Origin: JBEIUO01 sp964549785
GTDB taxonomy: Bacteria; Planctomycetota; Phycisphaerae; Phycisphaerales; UBA1924
Length of the DNA: 10,362 bases
Assembly (NCBI GenBank): GCA_964549785.1
Contig: CAZJXA010000110.1
Location: 1 to 10,362, forward strand
Direction of reading: 5' to 3'
The notes under the pieces were generated by a model. That model saw only the letters and a list, made by a program, of their open reading frames with translations. It searched no databases and was not told the DNA's origin. The translations under genes and the position numbers were made by a program. Of this stretch, positions 1 through 6,857 are shown piece after piece (the first letter of the stretch is position 1; the number at the start of each line of letters is the position of its first letter).

Positions 1-821
1 CCCCGCAGCCGCCCCGCCCGATCGCCGCCCCGACGAGGGCGCAGCCGGTCAAAGAGCCTCTTCCGGTAGTCGAGTACCGGAGATTGGCCGAGGTGGACCC
101 GGCTACGGGCGCTTTCAAGCCCCTTACCAAGCCTGCCGAGTGGTTGGCCGTTGACCGCAACCCACTGCTCACCCCGGAGGACCTGGAAAAGTTCAAGCCC
201 GCCATGGCTCAGCGAAAGGAAGCTTACGAGAACCTGGTCGTCTCCAACTTCGAACTCATGGACCAGCTCGACCGCGGCCTCCTCTCCAACGCCGATCCGA
301 GCCTTAAAGAAGAGTTCGGCGGCATCGTCCGCGCGACCAAGCCATTGATGGTCCCGAATGCTCCGCCAGCGTTGGCGGGCGATCTTGAGCGACTCGGCCT
401 GATCACCAACGTCCAGTCCCGCTTCAGCCAGAAAATCGCTAACGAGTATTCAACCGACCTTACTGCGGGCCCTGCGAAGGTCGCCAGCGGTGAGAAAGGC
501 GAGCCCGGCCAGAGCATGGTCGCGATCTATCGCCAGCGGCTCGAAGAACCCATGTACGTCTACGACCAGATGCAACTGGAGGCCAGTCGCCACCTCCCCT
601 ACCTCATTAAAGAGGTCTACGTCCCGCAGGAACTCATCGACCGCCTCATGACCTACGCCGACCGCATGAAGCCCGAGACCACGGACGCGCAACGCATCGC
701 CATCATGAAGGAGATGGAGGCCACCCTCTCCATCGATCAGCGCAAGGGTTTTTACAGCGCTCTGCGGTTCCTCCGGCCCAAGATCGCGGAGATGGGAGAC
801 GGCGGAAACGGACCCAAGTAA
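1..821 (+). CDS. Unrecognised protein, 3' part only (5' end outside window)
   Basis: The frame is open from the first complete codon (position 3) to the TAA at 819-821, so about 272 residues are visible and the true start lies upstream. A TTG at 84 is possible but has no convincing ribosome site, and the frame continues above it without a stop. The first 30 visible residues are proline-rich and read like a linker or disordered segment. The rest is charged and probably alpha-helical, with no membrane segment, no cysteine pair and no catalytic motif I recognise. The last residues (GDGGNGPK) form a short glycine-rich tail. A strong terminator follows 26 bases after the stop, so this is the last gene of its transcription unit. 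I do not recognise the family and assign no function. That it is a real gene is supported by its length, its coding-like composition and the terminator. Confidence 0.75.
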   Translation, partial: PQPPRPIAAPTRAQPVKEPLPVVEYRRLAEVDPATGAFKPLTKPAEWLAVDRNPLLTPEDLEKFKPAMAQRKEAYENLVVSNFELMDQLDRGLLSNADPSLKEEFGGIVRATKPLMVPNAPPALAGDLERLGLITNVQSRFSQKIANEYSTDLTAGPAKVASGEKGEPGQSMVAIYRQRLEEPMYVYDQMQLEASRHLPYLIKEVYVPQELIDRLMTYADRMKPETTDAQRIAIMKEMEATLSIDQRKGFYSALRFLRPKIAEMGDGGNGPK

Positions 822-847
822 CCGACATTGCTCTTCGTACGCCCGAT

Positions 848-871
848 AACCCGCCGTACAGGCGGGTTTTT
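848..871 (+). terminator. Intrinsic terminator after the first gene
   Basis: A perfect 8-bp stem (AACCCGCC at 848-855 with GGCGGGTT at 861-868), a 5-base loop (GTACA) and a run of five T at 867-871 give a classic rho-independent terminator. It begins 26 bases after the stop codon at 821 and separates the first gene from the glycosyltransferase. Confidence 0.88.
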
Positions 872-973
872 CATTCGCACGCCGAATGCCCACCCAATTC
901 GGTCAATTTTCAAAAGTTTTCCTTGGTTGTTTCGATCGCTCCGGCATGCCCCGTTCCCGGAAAACCCCCTTTA

Positions 974-1002
974 TTGCAAATCTTCATCACAACCGTCACA
1001 AT
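974..1002 (+). promoter_or_regulatory. Weak candidate promoter for the GT4 gene
   Basis: TTGCAA (974-979) and CACAAT (997-1002) are 17 bases apart, each matching four of six sigma70 consensus positions. Transcription would begin near 1009, leaving a leader of about 285 bases before the start codon. The matches are only moderate, so this is a candidate and not a firm call. Confidence 0.25.
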
Positions 1003-1055
1003 CGGGTGGCATTTTTCCAGTTATGGCGCACATTTACGGTGCGGGCGACGACATC

Positions 1056-1069
1056 ATCGCCCGGGCGAT
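1056..1069. promoter_or_regulatory. Perfect 14-bp palindrome in the GT4 leader
   Basis: ATCGCCCGGGCGAT is its own reverse complement over all 14 bases, with no loop. A gapless palindrome of this kind suits a dimeric DNA-binding protein better than an RNA hairpin. It lies about 225 bases before the GT4 start and downstream of the candidate promoter. In G+C-rich DNA such a palindrome can arise by chance, and no second copy was noticed in the window. Confidence 0.25.
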
Positions 1070-1293
1070 AGAACGAGCCTCCGCGGTGCACTCTCTCCGT
1101 TCCGCATCGGTTCGTCCTGTTGGTGAGATCGGTGACCGAAAGTCGCTCCTCTCTCCCGCGTGAAGTACCTGCTGGGAATCTCTCTCCTTCCCCCGCAGGT
1201 CAATTCTCTCGGTCCTTCTTGAATCAACCGTGGGTACAACGGCGCACTTGCCGTTTGTTATCCGCTGACTCCGCGCGATCAAGGAAACCGGCC

Positions 1294-2568
1294 ATGCGAA
1301 TTCTTCACTACGTCGAATCGACCGACTCCCAAGTGGGTGGGGTGCCCCGCTTCGTGTTGGATGCGTCCCGCGTCATGGCGGCCGAGGGTCACCCCTCCAC
1401 GATCCTCACCAGCGATCACACCGACACCCCCGCCGGTTGGCTCAGCCCCGCCGCGGGCGGCACCAACGCGGGCGACCGCCTGCTTCCCAAGGTCGTCAAC
1501 TTCGGCCGGCCATCGCTGCTCTCCAAATTGCTCGGGCCCGCCCAAACCCGCGTTGCCCGCGAAGAAATCCGCAGTTGCGACGTTGTCCATTTGCACTGCA
1601 TCTGGTCTCCCAGCACGCTGCAGATCGGCGCACTCTGCCGCGAAATGGGCGTCCCGTACGTCGTTTCGTGCCACGGGATGCTGGACGATTGGTCGATGGA
1701 TCAGCGGTCGCTCAAGAAGAAGGTGTTCCACACGCTGGGCGGCCGCATCCTCCTCGAGAAGGCGGCCCGAGTGCACTGCACCGCCCCTGCGGAACTCGAT
1801 CAATCGAAGAAGTGGTTCCCCAACGGCAGCGAAGCGGTCATCCCCTACCTGATGGACTTGGAGCCCTTCCGCGACCTGCCGGGACCCGAGATCGCGCGCC
1901 GCAAGTTTTCGATGCTGGGCGACGGGTCCGAGCCGACCGTGCTGTTTCTTTCCCGCATCCACTACAAGAAGGGCCCGGAACTTCTCCTCCAAGCTGCGGC
2001 CAGCCTGCGGGACGACGGGATTCGGGGCAAGGTGGCGTTCGCCGGAACCGGGGAAGCGACGTATGTCGCCTCGCTCAAGGCGCTCGCCAGCAAACTCGGC
2101 CTGGATGAAAACGTCCATTTCCTGGGTCAGGTGAAGGGCCAGGAGAAGTTGAGCCTGTATCAGTCGGCGGACCTCTTCGTCCTGCCCACGAGCCAGGAGA
2201 ACTTCGGCCTGGTGTTGATCGAGGCTCTCGCCTGCGGCACGCCGCTCATCACCACCAAGGGCGTGGATATCTGGAAGGACGTTCAAGACAGCGGTGCCGG
2301 CGAGATCGTCGATCAAGCCCCCGTGCATTTGGCGAGTGCGATCGGCACTCTGCTCCGCGATGAAACGCTCCGCCGCTCGATGGCCGCCAAGGCTCGCCCG
2401 TGGGTCTTTGAGACCTTCGACGAACGCCGCCTGACCGCCCGCTATGAGAACCTGTATTACACCTGTGCGGACACGGTTCGGAGCGCCCCAATCGCACCGG
2501 CGGCGATCCGCCGCGGCGGCGGCAGCGGCTGGCGCAGCGTCGCCCCTGCCTATGCCCACCACAGTTGA
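1294..2568 (+). CDS. GT4-family glycosyltransferase
   Basis: 424 residues, the usual length for a GT-B fold retaining glycosyltransferase of family GT4, which moves a sugar from a nucleotide-sugar donor to a glycan or lipid-linked acceptor on the cytoplasmic side. The N-terminal half begins MRILHYVES followed by a GG(V)PR turn, typical of the first strand and glycine loop, and carries VVHLHCIW and SCHGMLDDW motifs. The C-terminal donor-binding half has the VLFLSRIHYKKG strand and loop, the GTGE turn, the VHFLGQV strand, and the EX7E signature at E302 and E310 with ALACGTPLI directly after. Start: ATG at 1294 has an AAGGA site at 1281-1285 (8-base gap); the frame is open to 1120 upstream, but that part looks non-coding. 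The C-terminus after about residue 395 is low-complexity (Gly/Arg/Ala) and probably disordered. It stands alone between two terminators; donor and acceptor cannot be told from the sequence. A role in exopolysaccharide or O-antigen-like glycan synthesis is inference. Confidence 0.92.
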   Translation: MRILHYVESTDSQVGGVPRFVLDASRVMAAEGHPSTILTSDHTDTPAGWLSPAAGGTNAGDRLLPKVVNFGRPSLLSKLLGPAQTRVAREEIRSCDVVHLHCIWSPSTLQIGALCREMGVPYVVSCHGMLDDWSMDQRSLKKKVFHTLGGRILLEKAARVHCTAPAELDQSKKWFPNGSEAVIPYLMDLEPFRDLPGPEIARRKFSMLGDGSEPTVLFLSRIHYKKGPELLLQAAASLRDDGIRGKVAFAGTGEATYVASLKALASKLGLDENVHFLGQVKGQEKLSLYQSADLFVLPTSQENFGLVLIEALACGTPLITTKGVDIWKDVQDSGAGEIVDQAPVHLASAIGTLLRDETLRRSMAAKARPWVFETFDERRLTARYENLYYTCADTVRSAPIAPAAIRRGGGSGWRSVAPAYAHHS

Positions 2569-2860
2569 GAGACCGTTCGCGCAAACCCTGAGGAGGGGGA
2601 GCGAGGAACGGAGTTTTGAGATGACTCCGGGTCAAATTTCGGCCGGAAGGGTCGGCCGGTCTAAAACGAGTCATCGATCGGGGATGAGCAAAGGCCTTGG
2701 CATAACGCCCGGGCCTTTCGCTTTTTCAGGCATAGCCCAGCACGTTGTGACTGCGCAGGCGCGCGAGCCGATTGATGGCGAGCGGTCGTTCGTGTTTCGC
2801 TCGGTACACAGGTTTCCGCGCGTGGACGAGCGGTGGCTCCGAACCATCTTCTTTTTTCGC
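2569..2860 (+). other. Intergenic region between GT4 gene and the GH94 operon
   Basis: About 290 bases without a supportable gene. Two GC-rich structures precede the terminator: CGGAGT (2609-2614) / ACTCCG (2624-2629), and a repeated CGGCCGG at 2640-2646 and 2653-2659 that can fold back on itself. Neither is followed by a T run. The last 15 bases are T-rich, immediately before the promoter. The reverse-strand frame crossing this region is a continuation of an antisense shadow of the GH94 gene. Confidence 0.5.
2690..2726 (+). terminator. Probable intrinsic terminator after the GT4 gene
   Basis: AAAGGCC (2690-2696) pairs with GGCCTTT (2712-2718). The 15-base loop can form a small inner stem, GGC (2699-2701) with GCC (2707-2709). 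A run of five T follows at 2722-2726. It lies about 120 bases after the GT4 stop and 135 bases before the next promoter, which fits termination of the GT4 transcript. The wide loop makes it weaker than the terminator at 848. Confidence 0.6.
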
Positions 2861-2889
2861 TTGACAGGAACCCTTTGACGTGCGACACT
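2861..2889 (+). promoter_or_regulatory. Sigma70-type promoter of the GH94 operon
   Basis: A perfect -35 box TTGACA (2861-2866) is followed after 17 bases by GACACT (2884-2889), a three-of-six match to the -10 box that is helped by an extended -10 TGC at 2881-2883. Transcription would begin near 2896, giving a leader of about 52 bases before the GH94 ATG. The perfect -35 at ideal spacing, together with the operator centred on the start site, makes the call reasonable. Confidence 0.6.
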
Positions 2890-2902
2890 GTAAACGTTTA
2901 CA
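2889..2902. promoter_or_regulatory. LacI-family operator over the transcription start
   Basis: TGTAAACGTTTACA is a perfect 14-bp palindrome with the central CG and the TGTAAACG half-site typical of LacI/GalR-family regulators (compare CcpA cre sites and PurR-like operators). It begins on the last base of the predicted -10 box and is centred on the predicted start near 2896, so a bound repressor would block RNA polymerase. It is conspicuously A+T-rich in G+C-rich DNA. No LacI-family gene lies in the window, so the regulator must be encoded elsewhere. The position implies induction of the downstream genes by a sugar or sugar derivative. Confidence 0.8.
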
Positions 2903-2947
2903 AGGGCGTTCGTTCGTTCTGATCGTTCCGCCCCATGATGGACCCCC

Positions 2948-5524
2948 ATGCTTTCCAACCGCTACGGACATTTTTGTAACGACGGCAAGGCCTTCCGGAT
3001 CACCGATCCAAAAACCCCGATGCCTTGGGTCAACGTCATCAGCAACGGGCGCTTTGGACTCACCATCAGCCAGAACGGCGGCGGGTTCTCCTTCTTTGAT
3101 GATGCCCAACACTGCGTTATTTCTCGTTGGGAAATGGATATGGTGCGGGATTCGTCGGGCAAGTTTCTGTATCTGGCCGATCTTGAGTCGGGCCAGGTGT
3201 GGAGCGTCGCCCCCACCCCGTGCCGAACCCAGCACGACTCCTACGAGTGCACCCACACCCTGGGCAGCACCACGTTCCGCACGGCGTTCGCGGGCATCGA
3301 AACGACATGGACCCTCGCGGCGGCACCCCAGGACGGCTCCTCGGGAGGCGTCGAGGTTTGGACGGTCCAGCTCCGCAACACTTCCGGACGCCCCCGAGCG
3401 TTGCGGATCGCCAGTTACTTTGAGTGGTGCTGCGGCGTGGCCCCCGACACCAAGCGCGAGTTCCATCGCCTCTTCATCACCACCACCCACGACGCCAAGC
3501 GCCGGGCCGTGGTGGCCACGAAGAACATGTGGGACATCCCGCCCAAGACCGAGCGCGAGCACTGGAACCAGCCCTGGCCCTACGCCGCAGCGCACGCGGT
3601 GGTTCCGGGGGCCGGCCTGACGTTCACCCGCGATCTGGCGATCGCGGACAAGGAACTCTTCATCGGGAAATATGGCGGGACGGACAAGCCGGTGGCCATG
3701 GCGGGTGGTGGCACGGGCACTCCCGGCCGCGTGGCTACTCAACCCAACATCGGTGGCTTCGGTCGATTCACGGATCAGGTCGCCGCGTTGGGCGGTGATT
3801 TTGCTCTCAGCTCCGGGGCCACCGCCAACCTTGCGTATCTCATCACGATCGGGCGCGACGTCAACGAGGCCATGGGGCTTGTCGATCGCTACTCGGTTGC
3901 TGGCGCTGCCGAGCGCGTGGCCGCCGATGCCCTTGCGATGTGGGACGATCTGCTCTCGGCGACGACCATCGAAAGTGCCGACGAATCGTTCGACGTGCTG
4001 AACAACACGTGGCTGCGGTACCAGGCCATCAGCGCCCGGCTGTGGGGCCGCACCGGGTACTACCAGCAGTCGGGAGCGTTTGGCTTCCGCGACCAGTTGC
4101 AGGACACGCACGTGTGGCTGCCGCTTGAGCCCGCGCGCTGTCTCGACCACATCAAGGTCGCGGCCACCCGCCAGTTCGAGGACGGGAGCGTGAATCACTG
4201 GTGGCACGCCCTCGCCGACTTTGGCAACCACACCGCGTGCAGCGACGACTATCTCTGGCTTCCGTATGTCGTCGGGGGGTATCTCAAGGAGACCGGCGAC
4301 TTCGCGTCTCTCAACACCCGCATCCCCTTCCGCGCGGGCGGCTTCCGCAAACCAGCACCCGCGGGCCACACGCCCGACACCGGGTCGCTTTTGGAGCACT
4401 GCCGGCGCAGTTTTGACCGGGCCTTCAGCCGTTTCAGCGAGCGCGGCCTTCCGCACATCGGCTCCTGTGATTGGAACGACGGGCTCTCGGCGGTCGGGAT
4501 TCAGGAGAAAGGCGAGTCCGTCTGGCTGGCACTCTTCATGTGCCAGCTGCTGGAAGACTGGGCGCACGTCTTTGATGTGGCGGGCGAACCCGAAACCGGC
4601 GAAGACTACCGCCGTCGCCGCGGGGCCCTGGCCAAGTCGATCAACGAGCACGCGTGGGACGGCGAACACTATCGCTGCGCCACCAAAGACAACGGCGACT
4701 GGGTCGGGGCATCGTCCTCTCCGGAGGGCAATATCCATCTCAACCCGCAGACGTGGTCGATCATTGCGAACGTGGCCCCTCCCGAGAGGGCCGATGCCGC
4801 GTGGCGGAGCGTCAAGGAAAAACTTCTGACGCCCTACGGCCCCCTGCTTCTGGCCCCGGCCTACACCGTTCCTGACCCCGACATCGGCTACGTCACCCGC
4901 TACAGCCCCGGCAGCCGCGAGAACGGCGGCGTCTACATGCACGCGGCCACCTGGGCCCTCCTCGCGGCCTGCAAGCGGAGAGAGCCCGAGGTTGCGGGCC
5001 GCATTATGAAGTCGATCGCGCCGCCCCTTCGCGGAGGCGACGCCGATGCGTATTTCGCCGAGCCGTATGTGCTTCCCGGGAATGTCGATGGGCCTCTCTC
5101 CGACACCCCGGGCCGGGCCGGCTGGACGTGGTATTCGGGTTCGGCCTCCTGGCTCAACAAGGTGAGCCTCGAATGGGTGCTTGGGTTGCGGGCCACTTGG
5201 CGGGGCTTGCTCATCGACCCTTGCCCCTACCGAGAACTCGGACCCGTGACGGTCGAGCGGCTCTTCCGCGGCGTCAAGGTGCGGCTGTCGTTCGATGCGG
5301 CGGACTTTGTGGCGGGCGCACCCCCCGAAGTGACGATGAATACTTCGGACGGGTGGCGAGTGCTGAAGGATGGCGTGGTGGACGCCGCGCTGGCCGCAGC
5401 GGTTTCGGCCGGTGGAGAAGCCGGTGGGGCCAGGGGTGTGCTGGAACTCTCCTGCACTTGGAACGCGGGCGGACACACGCCGGGCGCTGGGGTTATCCGA
5501 GCGCAAAAGGAGGCGACGCGATGA
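2948..5524 (+). CDS. GH94-type glycoside phosphorylase (cellobiose phosphorylase-like)
   Basis: 858 residues, close to the usual 800-850 of family GH94. These enzymes use phosphate to split beta-linked glucosyl or N-acetylglucosaminyl disaccharides, giving a sugar 1-phosphate and a free sugar in the cytoplasm. No signal peptide is seen. The N-terminal beta-sandwich domain has the PWVNVISNGRFG and QNGGGFSFF signatures. The alpha/alpha barrel carries FRDQLQD (R381-D386), NHWWHALADFGNHT, SDDYLWLPY, and the catalytic DWND motif at 508-511; by analogy with cellobiose phosphorylases D511 is the general acid and W509 lines the substrate site. ENGGVYMHAATW (from E658) is the conserved phosphate-side segment. 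Start: ATG 2948 matches the family N-terminus, although its ribosome site is weak; the nearby ATGs at 2935 and 2938 are out of frame. It is first in an operon under a LacI-type operator and overlaps the next gene by ATGA. Cellobiose, chitobiose, laminaribiose or beta-1,2-glucan oligomers are all possible substrates; I cannot choose among them. Confidence 0.92.
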   Translation: MLSNRYGHFCNDGKAFRITDPKTPMPWVNVISNGRFGLTISQNGGGFSFFDDAQHCVISRWEMDMVRDSSGKFLYLADLESGQVWSVAPTPCRTQHDSYECTHTLGSTTFRTAFAGIETTWTLAAAPQDGSSGGVEVWTVQLRNTSGRPRALRIASYFEWCCGVAPDTKREFHRLFITTTHDAKRRAVVATKNMWDIPPKTEREHWNQPWPYAAAHAVVPGAGLTFTRDLAIADKELFIGKYGGTDKPVAMAGGGTGTPGRVATQPNIGGFGRFTDQVAALGGDFALSSGATANLAYLITIGRDVNEAMGLVDRYSVAGAAERVAADALAMWDDLLSATTIESADESFDVLNNTWLRYQAISARLWGRTGYYQQSGAFGFRDQLQDTHVWLPLEPARCLDHIKVAATRQFEDGSVNHWWHALADFGNHTACSDDYLWLPYVVGGYLKETGDFASLNTRIPFRAGGFRKPAPAGHTPDTGSLLEHCRRSFDRAFSRFSERGLPHIGSCDWNDGLSAVGIQEKGESVWLALFMCQLLEDWAHVFDVAGEPETGEDYRRRRGALAKSINEHAWDGEHYRCATKDNGDWVGASSSPEGNIHLNPQTWSIIANVAPPERADAAWRSVKEKLLTPYGPLLLAPAYTVPDPDIGYVTRYSPGSRENGGVYMHAATWALLAACKRREPEVAGRIMKSIAPPLRGGDADAYFAEPYVLPGNVDGPLSDTPGRAGWTWYSGSASWLNKVSLEWVLGLRATWRGLLIDPCPYRELGPVTVERLFRGVKVRLSFDAADFVAGAPPEVTMNTSDGWRVLKDGVVDAALAAAVSAGGEAGGARGVLELSCTWNAGGHTPGAGVIRAQKEATR
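5507..5513 (+). promoter_or_regulatory. Strong ribosome binding site fixing the prepilin A start
   Basis: AAGGAGG lies 7 bases before the ATG at 5521, inside the end of the GH94 coding sequence. It rules out the much longer open frame reaching upstream to 5128, which overlaps the GH94 gene. The stop of GH94 and the start of prepilin A share ATGA (5521-5524), so translation of the two is probably coupled. Confidence 0.85.
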
Positions 5525-6321
5525 GGACGACCCACAACCGGTCTCGGAAGAACGGCTTCACGCTGATTGAATTGCTGGTGGTGATCGCGATCATCGCGCT
5601 GCTCATCAGCATCCTGCTGCCGAGTTTGGGGAACGCCCGCAAGAGCGCGTGGACGGTGATCTGTCAGAGCAACCTTCGGCAAATCGGGATTGCGCTGCAA
5701 ACCTACATGGATGCGCAGCGCGATCCGCAGTTTCCAACCATCCACGGAGACGATAATGCGAGCGACGCGATTCCCCCGGGATTCTTCGCGCCGGTGATGA
5801 TGGTGAACGCGTTGCAGGAAAATTTGGGTGATTCGGGGAATAAGCCGTTCGATTGCCCCGCTGCCAAAGGGTTGTCGAGCGTGAGAGATCCACAAAACCT
5901 CTTGTACCTGATTCCCGCGGGCAGAATTTTCATACTGACTCCGGATGCCCAAGGCAACGACGTGATCCCGCCGCCGGTCCCCGGAAGCCAACCGGTGGTG
6001 AGCCGTTACACCGAGTACTGGTTCAACGACTCCGTGCGCAACACCGCCTCGGCCGGCTCCGCCTTTCGGACCCCTTTCGGGGTTTCGAGCCAGAAGATAC
6101 GGTTGATCGCCAACCCGGCAGAGGTCGTTTGGTCGATGGATGCCATGGATGAGTTTCCTCGCCACCAGTCGCGCGGTCGCGAGGTGGCGAGGGGCCAGGA
6201 CAACTTGCTTTTCGGTGACGGCCGTGTCAAACTGATGACCTATACCGAGTACCAGGACGAGCAAGATCCCTACGGAGCCCCGGCCCCGTTCTACAACTGG
6301 GGTCATCTGTATTTTCGCTGA
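5521..6321 (+). CDS. Prepilin-like (type IV pilin / pseudopilin) protein A
   Basis: 266 residues. A short basic leader (about 12 residues) ends RKNG, then the mature N-terminus FTLIELLVVIAII with glutamate at +5: a canonical class III prepilin signal, cut after G12 by a PilD-type prepilin peptidase, with F13 N-methylated. The hydrophobic helix runs to about residue 34 and continues as the usual NARKSA...CQSNLRQIG amphipathic helix. The globular domain contains two cysteines (C48, C112 in FDCPAAKG) that have counterparts in prepilin B and could form a disulfide. Near the C-terminus come DEFPRH, LLFGDGRVK and DPYGAPAPFYNWG, shared with B. This single-domain form, related in style to the prepilins expanded in planctomycetes and verrucomicrobia, would be held in the inner membrane until assembled into a pilus or pseudopilus. 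It is translationally coupled to GH94 and followed 50 bases later by its membrane partner. Family call is sure; role in sugar uptake is inference. Confidence 0.93.
   Translation: MRTTHNRSRKNGFTLIELLVVIAIIALLISILLPSLGNARKSAWTVICQSNLRQIGIALQTYMDAQRDPQFPTIHGDDNASDAIPPGFFAPVMMVNALQENLGDSGNKPFDCPAAKGLSSVRDPQNLLYLIPAGRIFILTPDAQGNDVIPPPVPGSQPVVSRYTEYWFNDSVRNTASAGSAFRTPFGVSSQKIRLIANPAEVVWSMDAMDEFPRHQSRGREVARGQDNLLFGDGRVKLMTYTEYQDEQDPYGAPAPFYNWGHLYFR
5556..5622 (+). repeat. Near-identical prepilin N-terminal coding segment, copy 1
   Basis: These 67 bases, coding for the cleavage-site end and the hydrophobic helix, match 6902-6968 at 65 of 67 positions, including synonymous codon positions. The flanking coding DNA is much more diverged. 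Confidence 0.9.
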
Positions 6322-6341
6322 CGCTGTATTTCCGCTGACGC
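6308..6341 (+). repeat. 17-bp tandem duplication across the prepilin A stop codon
   Basis: TGTATTTTCGCTGACGC (6308-6324) is followed at once by TGTATTTCCGCTGACGC (6325-6341), one mismatch in 17. The first copy encodes the last residues YFR and the TGA of prepilin A. The second copy is out of frame and non-coding, but keeps the same TGA. It looks like a fairly recent slippage or unequal-exchange event. Confidence 0.9.
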
Positions 6342-6371
6342 GACGCTTCCAACCACTCTGGAGACTGGCCG

Positions 6372-6848
6372 TTGATCAACATCCGCGAGGAAATGTCCAA
6401 GAAGCCTTGGTTGGGTTGGGCCGTGGCGGGCGTTCTGCTGGTAGTGGCGATCGTGATCTACGTGCGACGCACGGGCAACAGCGACCCCTACAGCCCGGAG
6501 CGCATGACCGAGATGGTCACCATCAAGTTCACCGATACCGGTGATGAGATGGAGATTCCTCGGGGGCGGCTCGACAAGGAACTGCGGGGCCGCAGCGACC
6601 TGAGCCCGGGAGCGGGCGTGATCAACCCCAAGACGGGCGCAGCCACCGGCTTCCCGTTCAACAAGAAGGATTGGGAATCGTGGATTGCGCGGATCCAGAA
6701 AGAGAAGGCCGACGCCAAGGCGGCGGCACCCGCCAAGGCCGCCGCGAACAACGCGGGCCCGGATCGAACCAAGGTCGTGCGACCCGAAGTCGCTCGGGAA
6801 TTGCTGACTCCGCCGCCCACGCCCACTCCGCCCACGCCACCCAGGTAA
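6372..6848 (+). CDS. Small bitopic membrane protein A, partner of prepilin A
   Basis: 158 residues, no family recognised. A short N-terminal stretch is followed by one membrane helix (about residues 13-31), preceded by lysines and followed by two arginines. The soluble domain of about 65 residues contains VTIKFTDTGDEMEIPRGRL, a PGAGVINPKTG turn and a FNKKDWESWI helix. It ends in an Ala/Lys-rich stretch and a proline-rich tail (about residues 147-157). The soluble domain is clearly paralogous to the protein encoded at 7659-8024: VTI(K/R)F, the D-G-x-x-M core, RGR and the NP-T--TGF block line up. Start: TTG at 6372 with GGAG at 6360-6363, 8 bases away. ATG 6393 would remove the IRE residues that are also present near the start of the paralogue, so TTG is preferred. 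It always follows a prepilin here, so it may assist pilin assembly or form part of the complex (inference). Confidence 0.82.
   Translation: MINIREEMSKKPWLGWAVAGVLLVVAIVIYVRRTGNSDPYSPERMTEMVTIKFTDTGDEMEIPRGRLDKELRGRSDLSPGAGVINPKTGAATGFPFNKKDWESWIARIQKEKADAKAAAPAKAAANNAGPDRTKVVRPEVARELLTPPPTPTPPTPPR
6813..6842 (+). repeat. 15-bp imperfect tandem repeat coding a proline-rich tail
   Basis: The 11-mer CCGCCCACGCC occurs at 6813-6823 and 6828-6838 with a 15-base period, giving the Pro-Pro-Thr-Pro repeats at the C-terminus of membrane protein A. The paralogue at 7659-8024 ends before this tail, so it is an addition specific to copy A or a loss in copy B. Confidence 0.65.
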
Positions 6849-6857
6849 GTGCAGACC

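Larger units (their letters stand above)
872..1293 (+). other. Long non-coding leader upstream of the GT4 gene
   Basis: About 420 bases with no gene I can support. It is less G+C-rich at the beginning (T-rich around 900-925) than the coding DNA around it, as expected for a promoter region. It holds an inverted repeat GTTTTCC (916-922) / GGAAAAC (959-965), a weak promoter candidate, a perfect 14-bp palindrome, and a small hairpin AACGGC (1238-1243) / GCCGTT (1250-1255) with a 6-base loop just before the GT4 ribosome site. A 46-codon ATG frame at 1023-1163 has no ribosome site and I do not call it. Confidence 0.5.

Noticed and set aside
1023..1163. 46-codon ATG frame in the GT4 leader
   Set aside because: No ribosome site before the ATG and no recognisable sequence; it contains the palindrome, which is better explained as a DNA site.
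1120..1293. N-terminal extension of the GT4 protein by 58 residues
   Set aside because: The GT4 fold begins at MRILHYV, the ATG at 1294 has a good ribosome site, and the upstream residues are serine and arginine-rich with no family match.
1279..2562. 427-codon open frame on the minus strand across the GT4 gene
   Set aside because: Antisense shadow of a gene with a full set of GT4 motifs; low-complexity translation and no ribosome site of note.
2640..2659. CGGCCGG repeats as a terminator or a mobile-element end
   Set aside because: No T run follows, no matching inverted copy flanks a gene, and such GC palindromes are common in DNA of this composition.
2726..5506. 926-codon open frame on the minus strand across the GH94 gene
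   Set aside because: It is the antisense shadow of a G+C-rich gene with strong third-position bias. The translation is arginine, glycine and valine-rich with no family features, and the plus strand there has clear GH94 motifs.
5128..5520. N-terminal extension of prepilin A by about 130 residues
   Set aside because: It overlaps the conserved C-terminal part of GH94, and would bury the prepilin signal, which must be near the N-terminus. The AAGGAGG site before 5521 settles the start.
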